A stretch of 64,000 bases of DNA from Plantago major (Eukaryota; Streptophyta; Magnoliopsida; Lamiales; Plantaginaceae): assembly GCA_026545765.1 (NCBI GenBank), contig JAIFAC010000315.1, forward strand, positions 1 to 64,000, given 5' to 3'. Of this stretch, positions 13,374 through 24,489 are shown one piece after another. Position numbers and translations under genes: made by a program. Below the pieces are notes generated by a model. That model had not been told where the DNA came from and did not search any database. It saw only the letters and a program-made list of their open reading frames with translations. The first letter of the stretch is position 1. Each line of letters starts with the position of its first letter.

Positions 13374-13636
13374 ATCTGTCCAGAATCAGAGGTTGTTATT
13401 GCTATTATGCTGCTCTCTCCATGTGGAAACAAGAGTAGACATACTTAGAGTCAATTTATATCACAGGCTTTGTAATATTACACGGTATATGTTAAATTCC
13501 CCTCACCCCATCTGTCCAGAATCAGAGGTTGTTATTGCTATTATGCTGCTCTCTCCATGTGGAAACAAGAGTAGACATACTTAGAGTCAATTTATATCAC
13601 AGGCTTTGTAATATTACACGGTATATGTTAAATTTC
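13365..13636 (+). repeat. 136-bp tandem duplication, two near-perfect copies
   Basis: Positions 13365-13500 and 13501-13636 are nearly identical (CTCACCCCATCTGTCCAGAA at the start, GGTATATGTTAAATT at the end). The first copy starts within the last bases of the TIR element, so the duplication happened after the insertion and is recent. A frame at 13393-13584 simply reads through it. Confidence 0.9.
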
Positions 13637-13859
13637 ACATAAATTTGTGCTCCGTCAAAGTTAACTATTAAAATTACAATATAACGATTGAAAAGCTTCA
13701 TTCGATTCGATTTAGTTTCGTTCGATTCTGCTTAATTATATTTTATCTACAATTGATTCGATTCGAAAAAATTGCGATTGAAGATATGAGCGCAAACCAT
13801 GATGTTAGCACTTTATTACATTAGCCCAACTACGTTAATTTATATACTTATGACACTGA

Positions 13860-14330
13860 TGACATCATAAAGAGATCACTGGTGACAATTAAGAAAATAA
13901 AATTAAAATTAACAAAAAAATACAAAAGATGTACAGTAACTTTCCATGGTTGAAGCTCCACCCATGGCCAAAAATTCAGGCTTCGGCCTGGAGCTGCTCT
14001 AGATCATAGTGGGTATCTGGAGCATGCAGTTGCTCCAACCCTGCTCCGGTCTGGGGCCCTCCGTAACAGAGCTTTGCCATTGAAGACAGCTCCAGACACA
14101 TTGGGTGGAAGCTCCACCACTAATACTTCTATGTATTTTTCGTTTTCGTTTTCTCTATTTTAAAGATTTTTCATTTCATTAGCGGTAAATTTGTCAATGC
14201 AGTCGATACTTAATGGTAATTTTGTGAAACTAATGGGAGTAGGGGTCTATTAGTAAAGTTTTAACTGAGGTTATGTTTATGTATAATTAATTTAGCATAT
14301 ACCCAGGAGGTCTTTATGTAATTTTTCCTT
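13860..14330. mobile_element. AGCTCC-rich non-autonomous element (likely)
   Basis: The core at about 13948-14122 holds many AGCTCC/GGAGCT units in both orientations, like the cores at 6.0 kb and 32.2 kb. The right flank near 14320 reads GTAATTTTTCC, similar to the inverted terminus of the 28.6-kb element. The left end and the target duplication were not found. Confidence 0.35.
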
Positions 14331-15747
14331 TTAGGTATTAATCTTAATGTTTATCTTCTTTTTTTCTAATATATTGTATATATACCGGGATACCTCATCT
14401 TTATCTTTATCATTTTCTTTTTCTCTTAATGGATATTTATTAAATTAATCATTCAAAGATAGTTTAACTACAATCTTAAAGACTTACATAGAATATCTGA
14501 CGTAATCCATTAATGTTTGTGTCAAGCAGACTGACGTTTGACATCTAAGCGTGATTAGGTGAGGCGAAGTCAAAGTGTCCAGTGGGGTCAAGTCCTTGGC
14601 CACCCTCAATTTTTCCCCCTTATACCAAGCATGTAAAATTTTGCAAATTGCCCCCTCTAAAATTTATTGTCGATCCCTCTCTGATTTCAAACTTGTCAAT
14701 TTTATTTTTCGATCATGAGTGATAAAAGTAGGTCTTTTACGGTGTTTAGATAATTTATCTAAAACCAACCTTTAGTGTCTAAAAATTATCGATATCATTA
14801 TTGAAGCGTTTATGTTTCAACATCAATATTATTTCATATTACTAAAACATGTTTTAGTTAAAAGCATGACGTTTTATTAAAACGTAGATGATTTTCACGA
14901 TAATATGGAGGTCGCCGATAAGTTATCTGAATATAAATCTCTTGAGGCTTTGAATAATTGGAAAAAAGATTTCTTATACTAATATTTTTTACATGTAAAC
15001 ATTTAAATAGAAATATTGTATTTGTGATATAACAATTGAATTATTAGTCACATTATATACTTTGAATTAGCTACACAACTCCTTATCTAAATGTTACTTG
15101 AATGTTGAATTGACATCATTTTCGCCTCTTATTTATAAAAAAAAATTCTATGTTTCAAATTTACAACAAAGAAAATTCACCATAGGGCTCTTTTAATACA
15201 TGGGAACAAAAAATAATATAAATTCACCATGATCTGGACACATAACTTTGTTCTTTTGCTCAGGTAAGCTGACGATCTCTTCCGCCTTATTTCCCGGATT
15301 GAAGTAATGAACTTTTGCATTATTGAAAAATCCATGTCATGTGTAATTGGGAAGCACGAACTCTGGTCTGAGATCACAACACACAATTGACCCATTCTAA
15401 GACTAGAATATTCCATTTTATATTATTAATTAATAATTTGCTAAATAAATGAGTTGTACACGAACATTCAACATCACGGGTTTCATGATTAGCATCTTGT
15501 GTAGTTTGGTGGGTTCAATTGATTGGCTGTCTACTGCTTCAACAAACAAGTAATCACTAATCTTCCTTAATTAGTTTGGTTTTGTGTTAATTAAGTTACA
15601 GCTTACATGTATTTACCAATGTGTTATCTTTAATTATAAAAACTTGTGGGCAAAATTCAAAAAATTATCTTCGAACACACAATCTGGTTGCCTCCCTCAC
15701 ACTAGTTTCAAACTCAAACCTCATTTTGAATTATATTATACAATCAT

Positions 15748-15970
15748 CATCAAATCATATAAATAAAATAAACATCTCATGCACAATTATACAAATATTC
15801 AAAAAAAAAAAAAAAAAGAGTATTTAATCAAGCATATGAATAAACAAACATCTCATACACCATTATACAAGCATCTAAAGCATCATCAACAATGACGCTT
15901 TTTCAAAACAAAGAGAATCATCAAATTATATGAATAATACAAGCATCTCATGCACCATTATACAAGAATC
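15748..15970 (+). repeat. degenerate triple tandem repeat
   Basis: The unit ACATCTCATGCACCATTATA with flanking ATATGAATAA-type sequence occurs three times, near 15770, 15845 and 15940, with a period of about 80-95 bp and some mismatches. An A-run lies between copies one and two. Confidence 0.6.
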
Positions 15971-15974
15971 AACA

Positions 15975-18070
15975 AAATTGGGATAGAGATGCTTGGCGAA
16001 AGAAGAAAGGAGATTTTCTTCAGTAATTAGAGAGATTCCAGGAATCAATTAGTCTATTAATTGTAATGGTATTTTGAGACTAATACCATAATCAGTTGAG
16101 GGCATATTCATAAACTCTTACAAATATACACTAATTTGTAATAAAGAAAAATATATGGTACTAGGAATAGATAGTAAAGATTTGGGGATAGCACAACATG
16201 TGAAAGGAAACAAGTGCCGCGAGAAGAATCTTTGGAGGCAGTGTGCTTTTTTATTGGTATGGGGTTGTTATTCTCGTCATTGATCTTATATTACATGGGT
16301 TTTGAAGGTTTGGAAGTTGGCTTTGTATATTAATTGTAATTTGTTTGTGATACCAAGATTGTATTTTTAGGTATTTTTCTCAATTGTATTGGTGGAAGTG
16401 AGCATCTCTTATGCTACTACTCCTTTAAGTTTTCATTAATAAAAGTTTTTTGCCGTTTCAATAAAAACTTCATAATTCACCTTTAAATATATTAGTAAAT
16501 TAACCCACTAACATTACTTTATCATACTTTAACCTTAAAAATCAATTTGAGCAAGCGTTATTTTATCTAAAAATGTCTGATCTTATTTTACTCACAAAAG
16601 TAAACATGAAGCTATTACGGAGTACATACATTTATTGTAATTAACATATCACTAATTAATTGAGACCAGAATCATTGGAACAACATCTATGGTCTACCTA
16701 TTACAACACCGATTTTGAGATTGCTACAGAGGAAATACGTTTAGATCTAAAATTATTATTGATAAATTCTTGAAAATTAAGGTGTACTTTATTGGTATCA
16801 ATAACGTTCTAATCCCTCAAAGTTCTGATGTTGTTGTCTTAAACTTTTGATGCGTTACAATTACCTTTCTTAAATTCTGAATGTTGTCGCGCCTTGTCTA
16901 GACCAAATCATCCACCATAGGGTGAGTTTTGCACTGGTTCTGCTCTAATAGCATTTGTAACCTCTATTAACTAATAATCAGTCGAGACTCGACCCTTTAG
17001 TCCGATGTATTTTATCTTAAATCACTTCACGTGTGATATGTTGTTCCAATAAACCATTACATGTCTTTTTTAGGTATGCGAGGAAACTTTACAACGAACC
17101 ACCCATTTTAAGATTGATGTTGAAAAGGAACTACGCCTAATTTTAAAATTCTTATCGATGCATTCATGTCAAGAAACAACACCCTGTTGATATTAGTATC
17201 ATTTTCATTCTCTTTAAACTCTCTTAAAATATGGTCCTTTATATTTACAATTACGTAATTTTAATATATTATTTGATGCATTTTATGAGTAATCCACGGT
17301 CATTTTTTTTGAAAATTGAACTAGAATGTCATTTAGAAAATATTCAGAATCTCCCCAAATGTAAAGTGAACATTAATTGTAACGCCCCGTCTTTTTGTGG
17401 ACTGAGTCCAGAGTCTTTATGACGAGGCGGTTATTCATGGACTACTCTATGTGTGATATGTTGGTAGCAATGTACCAAAACAAGTCATTTCTGCGTACTT
17501 TTTCCCACTCATACATGCAGGATCTTACCGGTTGATGGGCATCTAACATTACTTCTGAGCAACCACAATTAAGTTCTTATGAATATATTACCGAGAAAAT
17601 TGGCACATCGTTAGTTTAAGTAGGATTCTCAAACTTTTTACACTCTGATATGAAACTTTAGCCATTACGTTTATACAAAATTACTAAAATTGCTAAAATG
17701 ATGGGAAAACAAAGCTTTTATATCGATGTATATTTAATTCTCAAGGCCACGTTAAAAATAGGAAATCAAATTCAACAACCCTTTACCTAAATTGAAAGAT
17801 AAGATGAGTTTCACAGATTTTGCTATTATTGTCATTTAATTAAGGGTAGATAATACTTACATAGTGTCTTTGAATTTGTCATCGTCAATTATTATAAGTT
17901 TGTGTTTGTTTTGTATTAGAAATAGGGAAAAAAGATTCTTGTTTGTGCTCCTCACGCCCATTGGCATATTGTTTGGCTATGCACGATTCGCGCTTATATT
18001 ACCACCAACCAATCCAACACCCTAAAAGGCTAAATTAAAAGCCTCTGTTTCTGCAAACAGATAACCATTC
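15975..18070. other. AT-rich intergenic DNA, LTR-type remnant at 17373
   Basis: Mostly featureless AT-rich DNA. At about 17373 the sequence TGTAACGCCCCGTC matches the start of Gypsy-type LTRs, and a similar TGTAACGCTCC lies at about 13057; neither could be extended to a full LTR. The frame at 17231-17422 lacks coding character. Confidence 0.3.
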
Positions 18071-18076
18071 CATTCA

Positions 18077-18084
18077 TATATAAA
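18077..18084 (+). promoter_or_regulatory. TATA box of the calmodulin-binding protein gene
   Basis: TATATAAA lies about 30 bp ahead of a region that starts a chain of leader exons (about 18110-18173 and 18328-18382), joined to the coding exon at 20644. Position and spacing fit a TATA-driven start near 18110. Confidence 0.5.
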
Positions 18085-19300
18085 CTAATCTTCATTAGCA
18101 CAACAAAAAAGTTGCTTTCATTTCTTCAACGTACTTTAATGGAAAAGGCTTTCTGCATTTTGCTTCATACAAGGTATGTTTCAATGTGTTCTTTTTATTT
18201 AGATTTTTTCCTTTCTTTTTTGGTTTGTCTTAGACCAAATGTGCTGTTATTCCAAATGTTCATGTTTCATTAATATGGAAATTTCTAATCAAGTTTGATA
18301 ACCAACCATGTTTTCCTTGTTTTATAGAAACCTTCTGCGTGTTATTGTCGCTAGTTATACATAATGGAAGAAGTATATGAAGGTAAGTAATATCGTTGTT
18401 TTCGATAATAGGTCGACTTTTTTCGAGTTGAATTTGGGTTTAGATAGGTGCGAATTGATTTGTTTTAATTTAATTGGAGAAGATGGAGAAGAAAGATTAG
18501 TTATCGTTGTTTTTTTAATGATGAATCAATTTTGTTAAGGTTGAATTATGGCAAAATTTAATTGAATAACGCATATTGTGTTTTTTCAATAATGAATTGA
18601 TTTTGTTGGGCGAAATTTAATTGGAGAAGACATGTTGGTTTTTTTGTAATTAAAGTCTAATTACACATATATTATAGATGAGTCGATTCAACTTAAATGA
18701 AATCTTTCGATTAACTTCTTAATTCAACTTCTTTTTCTTTCAAAGAAAAAAGAAATGCTATATATTATAGAACATTTGACCTTGATGCAACCAGCAACCA
18801 GCTAGATGCATCAAAAGATTGAAGCGGATCACTATTTTTTAAAATTATTTTATATTTTAGATTATTATATGTAATTCTTATATTTATATTTTAAAAATAA
18901 AAATTATATCAAAATTTTCCATTTTCTTTTATATATAAATAAAGACCCGTATTGTTATATATTCAACACATCTTAAAATCCTCTTTAATTAAAATTTCAT
19001 TTCACATTCACATTTCTAAAGCCCATTTAATTTTTATTGTATTTTAATTAAATTCAAGCATTACAATTACAATAGTCAATTTTTTATATATATAAACTCA
19101 ATTTGTTGAGTGGTGGGTGGTAATGTATAAATTACATTTTGTTAGTTGTTGGGTGGGTGAAATGTTAGGTATGAAGAAATACAGATAAATTAATTGTCTA
19201 TTTTAAAAAGGCGAATTTGGGTGGGGGCCATGATCAATGATAAACTTAATTTTAGGGTGTCTGATATGATTTGTGTTCAATGGCCTATCTTAGATCCATA

Positions 19301-20349
19301 CACTACAAGAATTTTGTTGTAACGAAAAAGAAAGGCGTGATTTTATCAAAGTCATACTATGACAGATCGCTACTTGGGCGACGGATAGAATCCAATGCGC
19401 CCGTTCTTAACAACGGATAAAGGTTATCCGTCGCTCATGTGACGGATAAAATTATCCGTCGCTTCTGACGTTGACGAAATTTAAAAAAAAAAAAAAATTT
19501 AGCGACGGATAGATTTATCAAATCGCTATTTTCTTGACGGATAAATCTATCCGTAAGCTGTATGTAACGGATAGATCTATCCGTCGCTACATAACTTGAA
19601 AAAAAAAAAAGTTAGCGACGGATAGATCTAGATCTATCCAAAAGCTTCACTAAAAAATATAATATATCTCCTCCACCTCCTTTCCCACTACTTCTCCTCT
19701 CCTCCTCCTCCTCCCACCACCACCTTTCTCCTCCCACCACCACCATCCTCCACCACCCCCATCTCCTCCCACCACCCCCCTCCACCACCACCACCATCTC
19801 CTCTACCACCTCCTTTCCTCCACCACCATCTCCACCACCCTCTCTCCTCCCACCACCACCACCCACCACCACCACCATCCTCCCCCCCCACCATCTCCTC
19901 CACCACCTCCGGTCCGCCACCCTCCTCCTCCACCACCATCTCCACCCCCACCACCTCTCTCCTCCCACCACCACCACCACCACCACCATCTCCTCCACCA
20001 CCACCACCACCACCACCACCTTTCCACCTCCCACCACCACCACACCCCCTGCCACCACCACCACGCCACCGCACCACCTGCTGCAATTAATCCATGTCTG
20101 AATATAAAAATTAATTATCTGATTTTAAAAAAATGGGGCGACGGATAGATCTATCAAATCGCCCATAATCAAAAAAAAATAAAAATGGTCAATCCGTCGT
20201 CAATCCATGAATTAGGCGACGGATTACTATCCGTCGCCGATCCGTGGGCTGAGGCGTGATTTTCTATCCGTCGCCGATCCGTCGCCCGAGGCGACGGATG
20301 AATAGTCTATGTGACGGATCTATCTGCCGCTGAGACTGATTTTGTAGTG
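19301..20349. mobile_element. non-autonomous CACTA transposon
   Basis: It starts CACTACAAGAATTTTG and ends in the inverted form (GATTTTGTAGTG). The flanks are ATA and ATG, a 2-of-3 match to the usual 3-bp target duplication. Both subterminal regions carry more than a dozen CGACGGAT or ATCCGTCG units, many as hairpins (GACGGATAGATCTATCCGTC), as expected for transposase-binding subterminal repeats of this superfamily. It has no transposase frame. The core is a CCACCA-type simple repeat. Confidence 0.85.
19665..20085. repeat. (CCA/CCT)n simple repeat inside the CACTA element
   Basis: About 420 bp of pyrimidine-biased CCACCA, CTCCTCC and CCACCACC repeats. The long Gly/Val/Trp-rich frames it gives on the minus strand are artefacts of the repeat. 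Confidence 0.85.
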
Positions 20350-20671
20350 ATGATACAACAAATAAATTAGAGGATGAGTTTAAGATCCAAGCCATGTGAT
20401 AATCACATCCACTCCATTTCAGATGTAAATTTAGCAAATTTTGTGGCTAAAATGCTCAAAGTCATGCTAAGAATTTCAAATAAAGGTGAATGTCTATTTA
20501 GGCATTATATTGTCCTTGCATATTCTATGTATCAGAAAACCTTCTAACTTTGACCGTTTGAAATTCCATTTATTTTGAAATTACTCCTACATTGTTTTAT
20601 TTTCGTACATGTTACCCACTTGTATCTGTAAATCTTAATGCAGGTGTTAAGGACTATAATATAAGTTAAAG

Positions 20672-21945
20672 ATGGCAACAAGAGCAAGAGATGGTACTCC
20701 GTCAACGGAAATGAGGGGAAGATCTCCTTTGACCGGAGGAACGACTCCACAGAGAAGATCTCCCAACACATCTAAAAGAAGCTCACCTGCCAAAAGCCAT
20801 GATTCATCAACAACAACTACCTCCACAAAAAGCATTCCAAACTATCTCCGACCAACAATAAGTTCAGGACTCGATGTTTCCAAGCAGCAGGGCAAAAAAC
20901 CAATCCTGGGTGACAATGCCAACAAACTTTTGAGAAGGAGGTCCTTCGATAAGCCTCCACCTTCTCACTCACAAATAGCGTGTTTCACCTAGTCCAACTC
21001 TAAGATCTTCCTCATTTTCAGGAAAAACGGTGGCGAGTTCACCGAAAATGGCTCCGGATAAAAATTTGAGGGCTCCGCGCGAGACTAGTAAACAACATAG
21101 CATGTATGGGGCAAGTGCTATTAAAAGGAGCAACAACTTTGTAAAGAAAGGAACCAGAGTTGTCTCCGCTTCATCAACAAAGGAACATGTTACTAATCCT
21201 TCTGATAAATCCGAAAGCACTAATATCCCACATGATGTTTCAGAACATGATACTCATTTTGAAGAGAAAGAATCCATTGTCTCAGAAGCTGAGGAACATA
21301 CTGTACATGATGAATGTAATGAAGAAAAAAACATTGATGCTAAGTATCCAGCTCCTGAAGATCAAGAAATAATCAAAGTTGAGCAAAATGAAGTAGAAGC
21401 CGTTCATAGGGATGAAAATGACGTATCCATTGGCATCAAGTCAGAAGACAAATCATACATCGAGGAGACTAAAAACCAACATGAATCAAAAGAATTCATA
21501 AATGATGCTGGAAGTGATGATGCTAAGGATGAGAAAGTTGCAAATAATTTAATCCAAGAGCCTGATGAGAACGAACTAGAGGAAGGTATAATACTGGATG
21601 CTATAGTAGATGAAGAATTAAAGGAAATAGAAGTGCCTGAAAAGGAGATGCAAGTATCAGAAAATGCGATTGTGAAAGAGCATGTTACGGAGAATGAAGA
21701 ACAAGAGAAGCAGGAAACAAAAAAAATAGCAAGGGAAGAAGAAGGAAGCGAAGAAATACAATGGAAGAGAAGAAGGAAGCGAAAATGTAGCACCAAGGCA
21801 ACAAATGGTCTATGGGAAGAAGGATTGATGGTTTCAAATGATGTGATAGAGAAGCAATGAAGCAAACCGTGAACAAAGGAAGAATAAGGTGAAAGCGCTT
21901 GCTGGAGCCTTTGAGACGGTCATATCTTTGCAGGATCCTAAGTGA
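20672..21945 (+). pseudogene. plant calmodulin-binding domain protein, frame broken
   Basis: The protein starts MATRARDGTPS at 20672 after a good leader and acceptor. Its N-terminal part is basic and Ser/Thr/Pro-rich, with the motif IPNYLRPTISSGLD (about residues 54-67) typical of plant calmodulin-binding proteins (CaM_binding family). The middle is highly acidic (Glu-rich, about 21200-21780). The C-terminus reads KNKVKALAGAFETVISLQDP then Lys and TGA at 21943-21945; this is the family's basic amphipathic calmodulin-binding helix. It is read in at least three frames: one shift near 20975 (inside CAAATAGCG) and two or three between about 21770 and 21860. All pieces remain collinear and conserved in type, so the shifts may be assembly errors and the gene may be active. 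It should act in calcium/calmodulin signalling; the exact paralogue is not known. Confidence 0.75.
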
Positions 21946-22059
21946 AAAGGATGCTTATTGACAAATGATGGCTAGCTTTTTTAGAAAATGTTTCCATGGG
22001 AGATTTTGTTGAGATTGATGTATGTTTTGTCATGGTCGATGATGTTGTTCATTTACATG

Positions 22060-22320
22060 TATATACATATACTTGTGGATATACATGGTTGTTTGTGTCA
22101 GTTTCGCATTCTTACAAACACCTAATATGTAGCATAGACTATAATGGGAATTTTCATCTAGCCACTTTTTAGATGTCGTGTAAGCGATTAGTTCCCTAAT
22201 GTTTCACATATTATGGGAAAGGACAAACTTTGAACTGCAGTAAAATTTTATTTACGACGAATGACAAAAGTCGACACACATGATGATGTTATAGGATAGA
22301 GATAGTGAAAAATGAATAAT
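22060..22320. other. 3' flank of the calmodulin-binding gene
   Basis: AT-rich sequence after the stop at 21945, probably the 3' untranslated region and polyadenylation zone. I see no sharp signal. Confidence 0.3.
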
Positions 22321-22324
22321 CTTG

Positions 22325-22610
22325 GGAGAATTACAGAAAACTCCCATGGATAATCCGTAAATTACTAAAAAACACACGCGTATCCGTAAATCACTTTTTC
22401 CTTCCCTTGATTGATAGTCAACAAACGTTACGAAATGATGACATCATAAACAATATTGTGACGTCATATTCATTTAATTCCTGGTAAAAAAAATACTTTT
22501 TATGACGTCACTTTTCAATATTATGACGTCATTTGTTTTCGTAATACCTGAGATACCCTAAGGGATTTATATGTAATGTTGTCAATTCCCTTAGCTTTTT
22601 TCCCGCCTTT
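22325..22610. mobile_element. small inverted-repeat element with TGACGTCA core (possible MITE)
   Basis: The left side has GGGAGAATTACAGAAAACTCC and the right side an inverted, weaker counterpart near 22560-22600 (reverse complement ACATTACATATAAATCCC). Inside, about 22434-22468 is inverted at 22502-22541. There is no coding capacity. Ends are approximate and no target duplication was found. Confidence 0.35.
22439..22531. promoter_or_regulatory. cluster of TGACGTCA (bZIP/as-1-type) sites
   Basis: TGACATCA at 22439-22446, then exact palindromic TGACGTCA at 22459-22466, 22503-22510 and 22524-22531. TGACGTCA is a known binding site of plant bZIP (TGA-type) factors. Whether it is used here is unknown; it lies between the calmodulin-binding gene and EXO70. 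Confidence 0.5.
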
Positions 22611-22999
22611 TACCTAGGTTTGTGCTTTAATGTGGGTTGCAAGTAATATCGAAACAATAGTTACTTGTAGGGGTGTACAAGTAATATATTAAAATTGAAT
22701 GTTGAGAGCCAATACAAAAAATACTTCTCCAAGTCCCCCCCCCCCTCCCAAACCTACTAGAAGAATAGCGTTCGGCAAAAAATGCACAATCCTCACTCTA
22801 GCTCCATAAAAAATATTGCTAAGCACAGAACGAATAAAGTACAAAGTTGCTAACAAATGGTTATCAGAGGGTTAAAGTTGGATAAGTATATAAAAAGGAC
22901 AGTGTATGGTCTATGGCTTACAACTGATGGCCTTTATCATATTCATGAGTCGAAAAATGCGCAAGCATGAAATTCACACAAATGTCTAATGAGTTAACT

Positions 23000-23665
23000 G
23001 TACTTACATGTATTGGTAGAGTTATGCCGTAGAAAAAATCGATTGTAATAAACCGTATTTGATTGAAATAAAAGCAATGTATTATACAAATTCTTTGCTT
23101 GTGTTTTTCAACATTTATATATGAGTTTAGACACTTGGACATAATCTTGAAATTCATACATGGGATGTATATAGTGGATTAGACTTGAGGATGATGTTCA
23201 TTAAACAAGTCAATGACGGTTTCATATACTTATGATTGAGATATGAGGATAAAATCCTTGGTGTATTCCTCGACCAAATAAGTGGGCTGACTTATCCTAG
23301 TTGGCGATCCTGAGTGATTGGACATGAATTACACTTGTATGATTTCGGGATATATCATATATGGATGGACACGACAGCGAGCATTCACTAACCAATATTG
23401 TTGAACAAGGTTTAATGATTGACTCCGTATTAGTATAAATCGCCGATAATCGGATACAGCGGATCTTAGCTGGTCTTTACATGGGCGAGCTAATGGGTTT
23501 CGATATTTAACTTTGAGTTTCTAAGGAGTGTTCACGGCGTGAAAACCGGTCTTAATTACTTGGGTTCTTAGTTTCACATAGGCGAGCGTGTGAAAGTACT
23601 AGATTCACTATTCGATAAAGCGAGGATAAAAGTTAAACTCCATGCTAAGTTGATTTAACGATTTT
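23000..23665 (+). repeat. dispersed repeat copy 2 (pair with 3950-4720)
   Basis: Collinear with 3950-4720 through GGACATGAATTACACTTGTA, GAGCATTCACTA, TCGCCGATAATCGGAT and AAGTTAAACTCCATGCTAAG. It is diverged by substitutions and indels. Non-coding; a decayed retrotransposon LTR or leader is the likely source. Confidence 0.6.
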
Positions 23666-24489
23666 CGTCACCAAGTCAGCCAAATTCCGAAACACCTAGG
23701 ACAGCTGGGATGGTGGATAGTCTAGTTAGCTCGATGGGAAATGACGGTGGAAGGGCTATAAAGTGCAATATACCGAGAAAGACTGAAAGTTTGAGCTGTA
23801 AAAAACAATAAATCCATTAACATTATTATACTCTCTCTCCTTGAAAAAAAAGAAAAGGAGCAAGCAAAAAGTAGAAGAAAACAAAAGAAAATAAAAGCCA
23901 AGCAAATTTTACTAGTGCCAGACCAACTTTGTTTCAAACTTCATCTGCCTTGAGCAAACATTCTTCCCCAAAAGCTTTCCTTTTGCACTTCCCGATTTAG
24001 GGTTCTTCTCCTCAGCAACACATTCTAACCGCCTGGTTTCATTCCGTTACCTGGCTCGAACCCAATTCGCTCGTTATCCAATTGTCAGTGAGTTTGTTTC
24101 TTTTTCATTTTGAATCTTTCTTTTATCATTTGCTCTTCTGTACACATTTGAAAAGTGTAAATATCTGCTACTTGTATTGTATCCGCGAAAAGGCTTGATT
24201 TTTAGTAGGGTTTTGCTAGTAGCTTGCTCAGAATCCAACTTCTTGATTTTGGGTTTTTACTTTTCTTTCCCATTTTTATGTCAAGATTTGGTTAACGGAT
24301 AGAATGGAAGTTTGTTTTTACTAGTGCCCAGATTGAATTTTCCCGTTTCCGTTAAATGGTTGGTGGAAAAGGGAGAAATAAGGAAACAGAGCAAAAGTAT
24401 TGGTTTTGGGTGTCGTAGGTGAATAATTGGATTCTTTTGTGGTGTTTCTGGGAGTTAAGTTGCGTTGTGTGTGATCTGATTTAGGCCTA

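Larger units (their letters stand above)
18110..20671 (+). promoter_or_regulatory. spliced 5' leader with two introns and two uORFs
   Basis: Exon 1 ends at 18173 in AAG/GTATGT, exon 2 is 18328-18382 (acceptor TATAG, donor GTAAGT), and exon 3 starts at 20644 after TGCAG. Joined, these give two short upstream frames: a 23-codon one starting MEKAFCILLHTR in exon 1 and ending in exon 2, and a 14-codon one, MEEVYEGVKDYNIS, that starts in exon 2 and ends just before the main ATG at 20672. The second intron (18383-20643) holds the CACTA element. The splice sites are seen; their use is inferred. Confidence 0.45.

Noticed and set aside
15177-15827. Short frames near 15.2-15.8 kb
   Set aside because: No start context, no domain, and they run into degenerate tandem repeats and an A tract.
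19612-20086. Three long minus-strand frames rich in Gly, Val or Trp
   Set aside because: They are read-through of the CCACCA/CTCCTCC simple repeat inside the CACTA element; all three frames are open because the repeat has no stops.
21404-21876. Ser/Phe-rich minus-strand frames
   Set aside because: They are the antisense of the Glu-rich middle of the calmodulin-binding protein gene.
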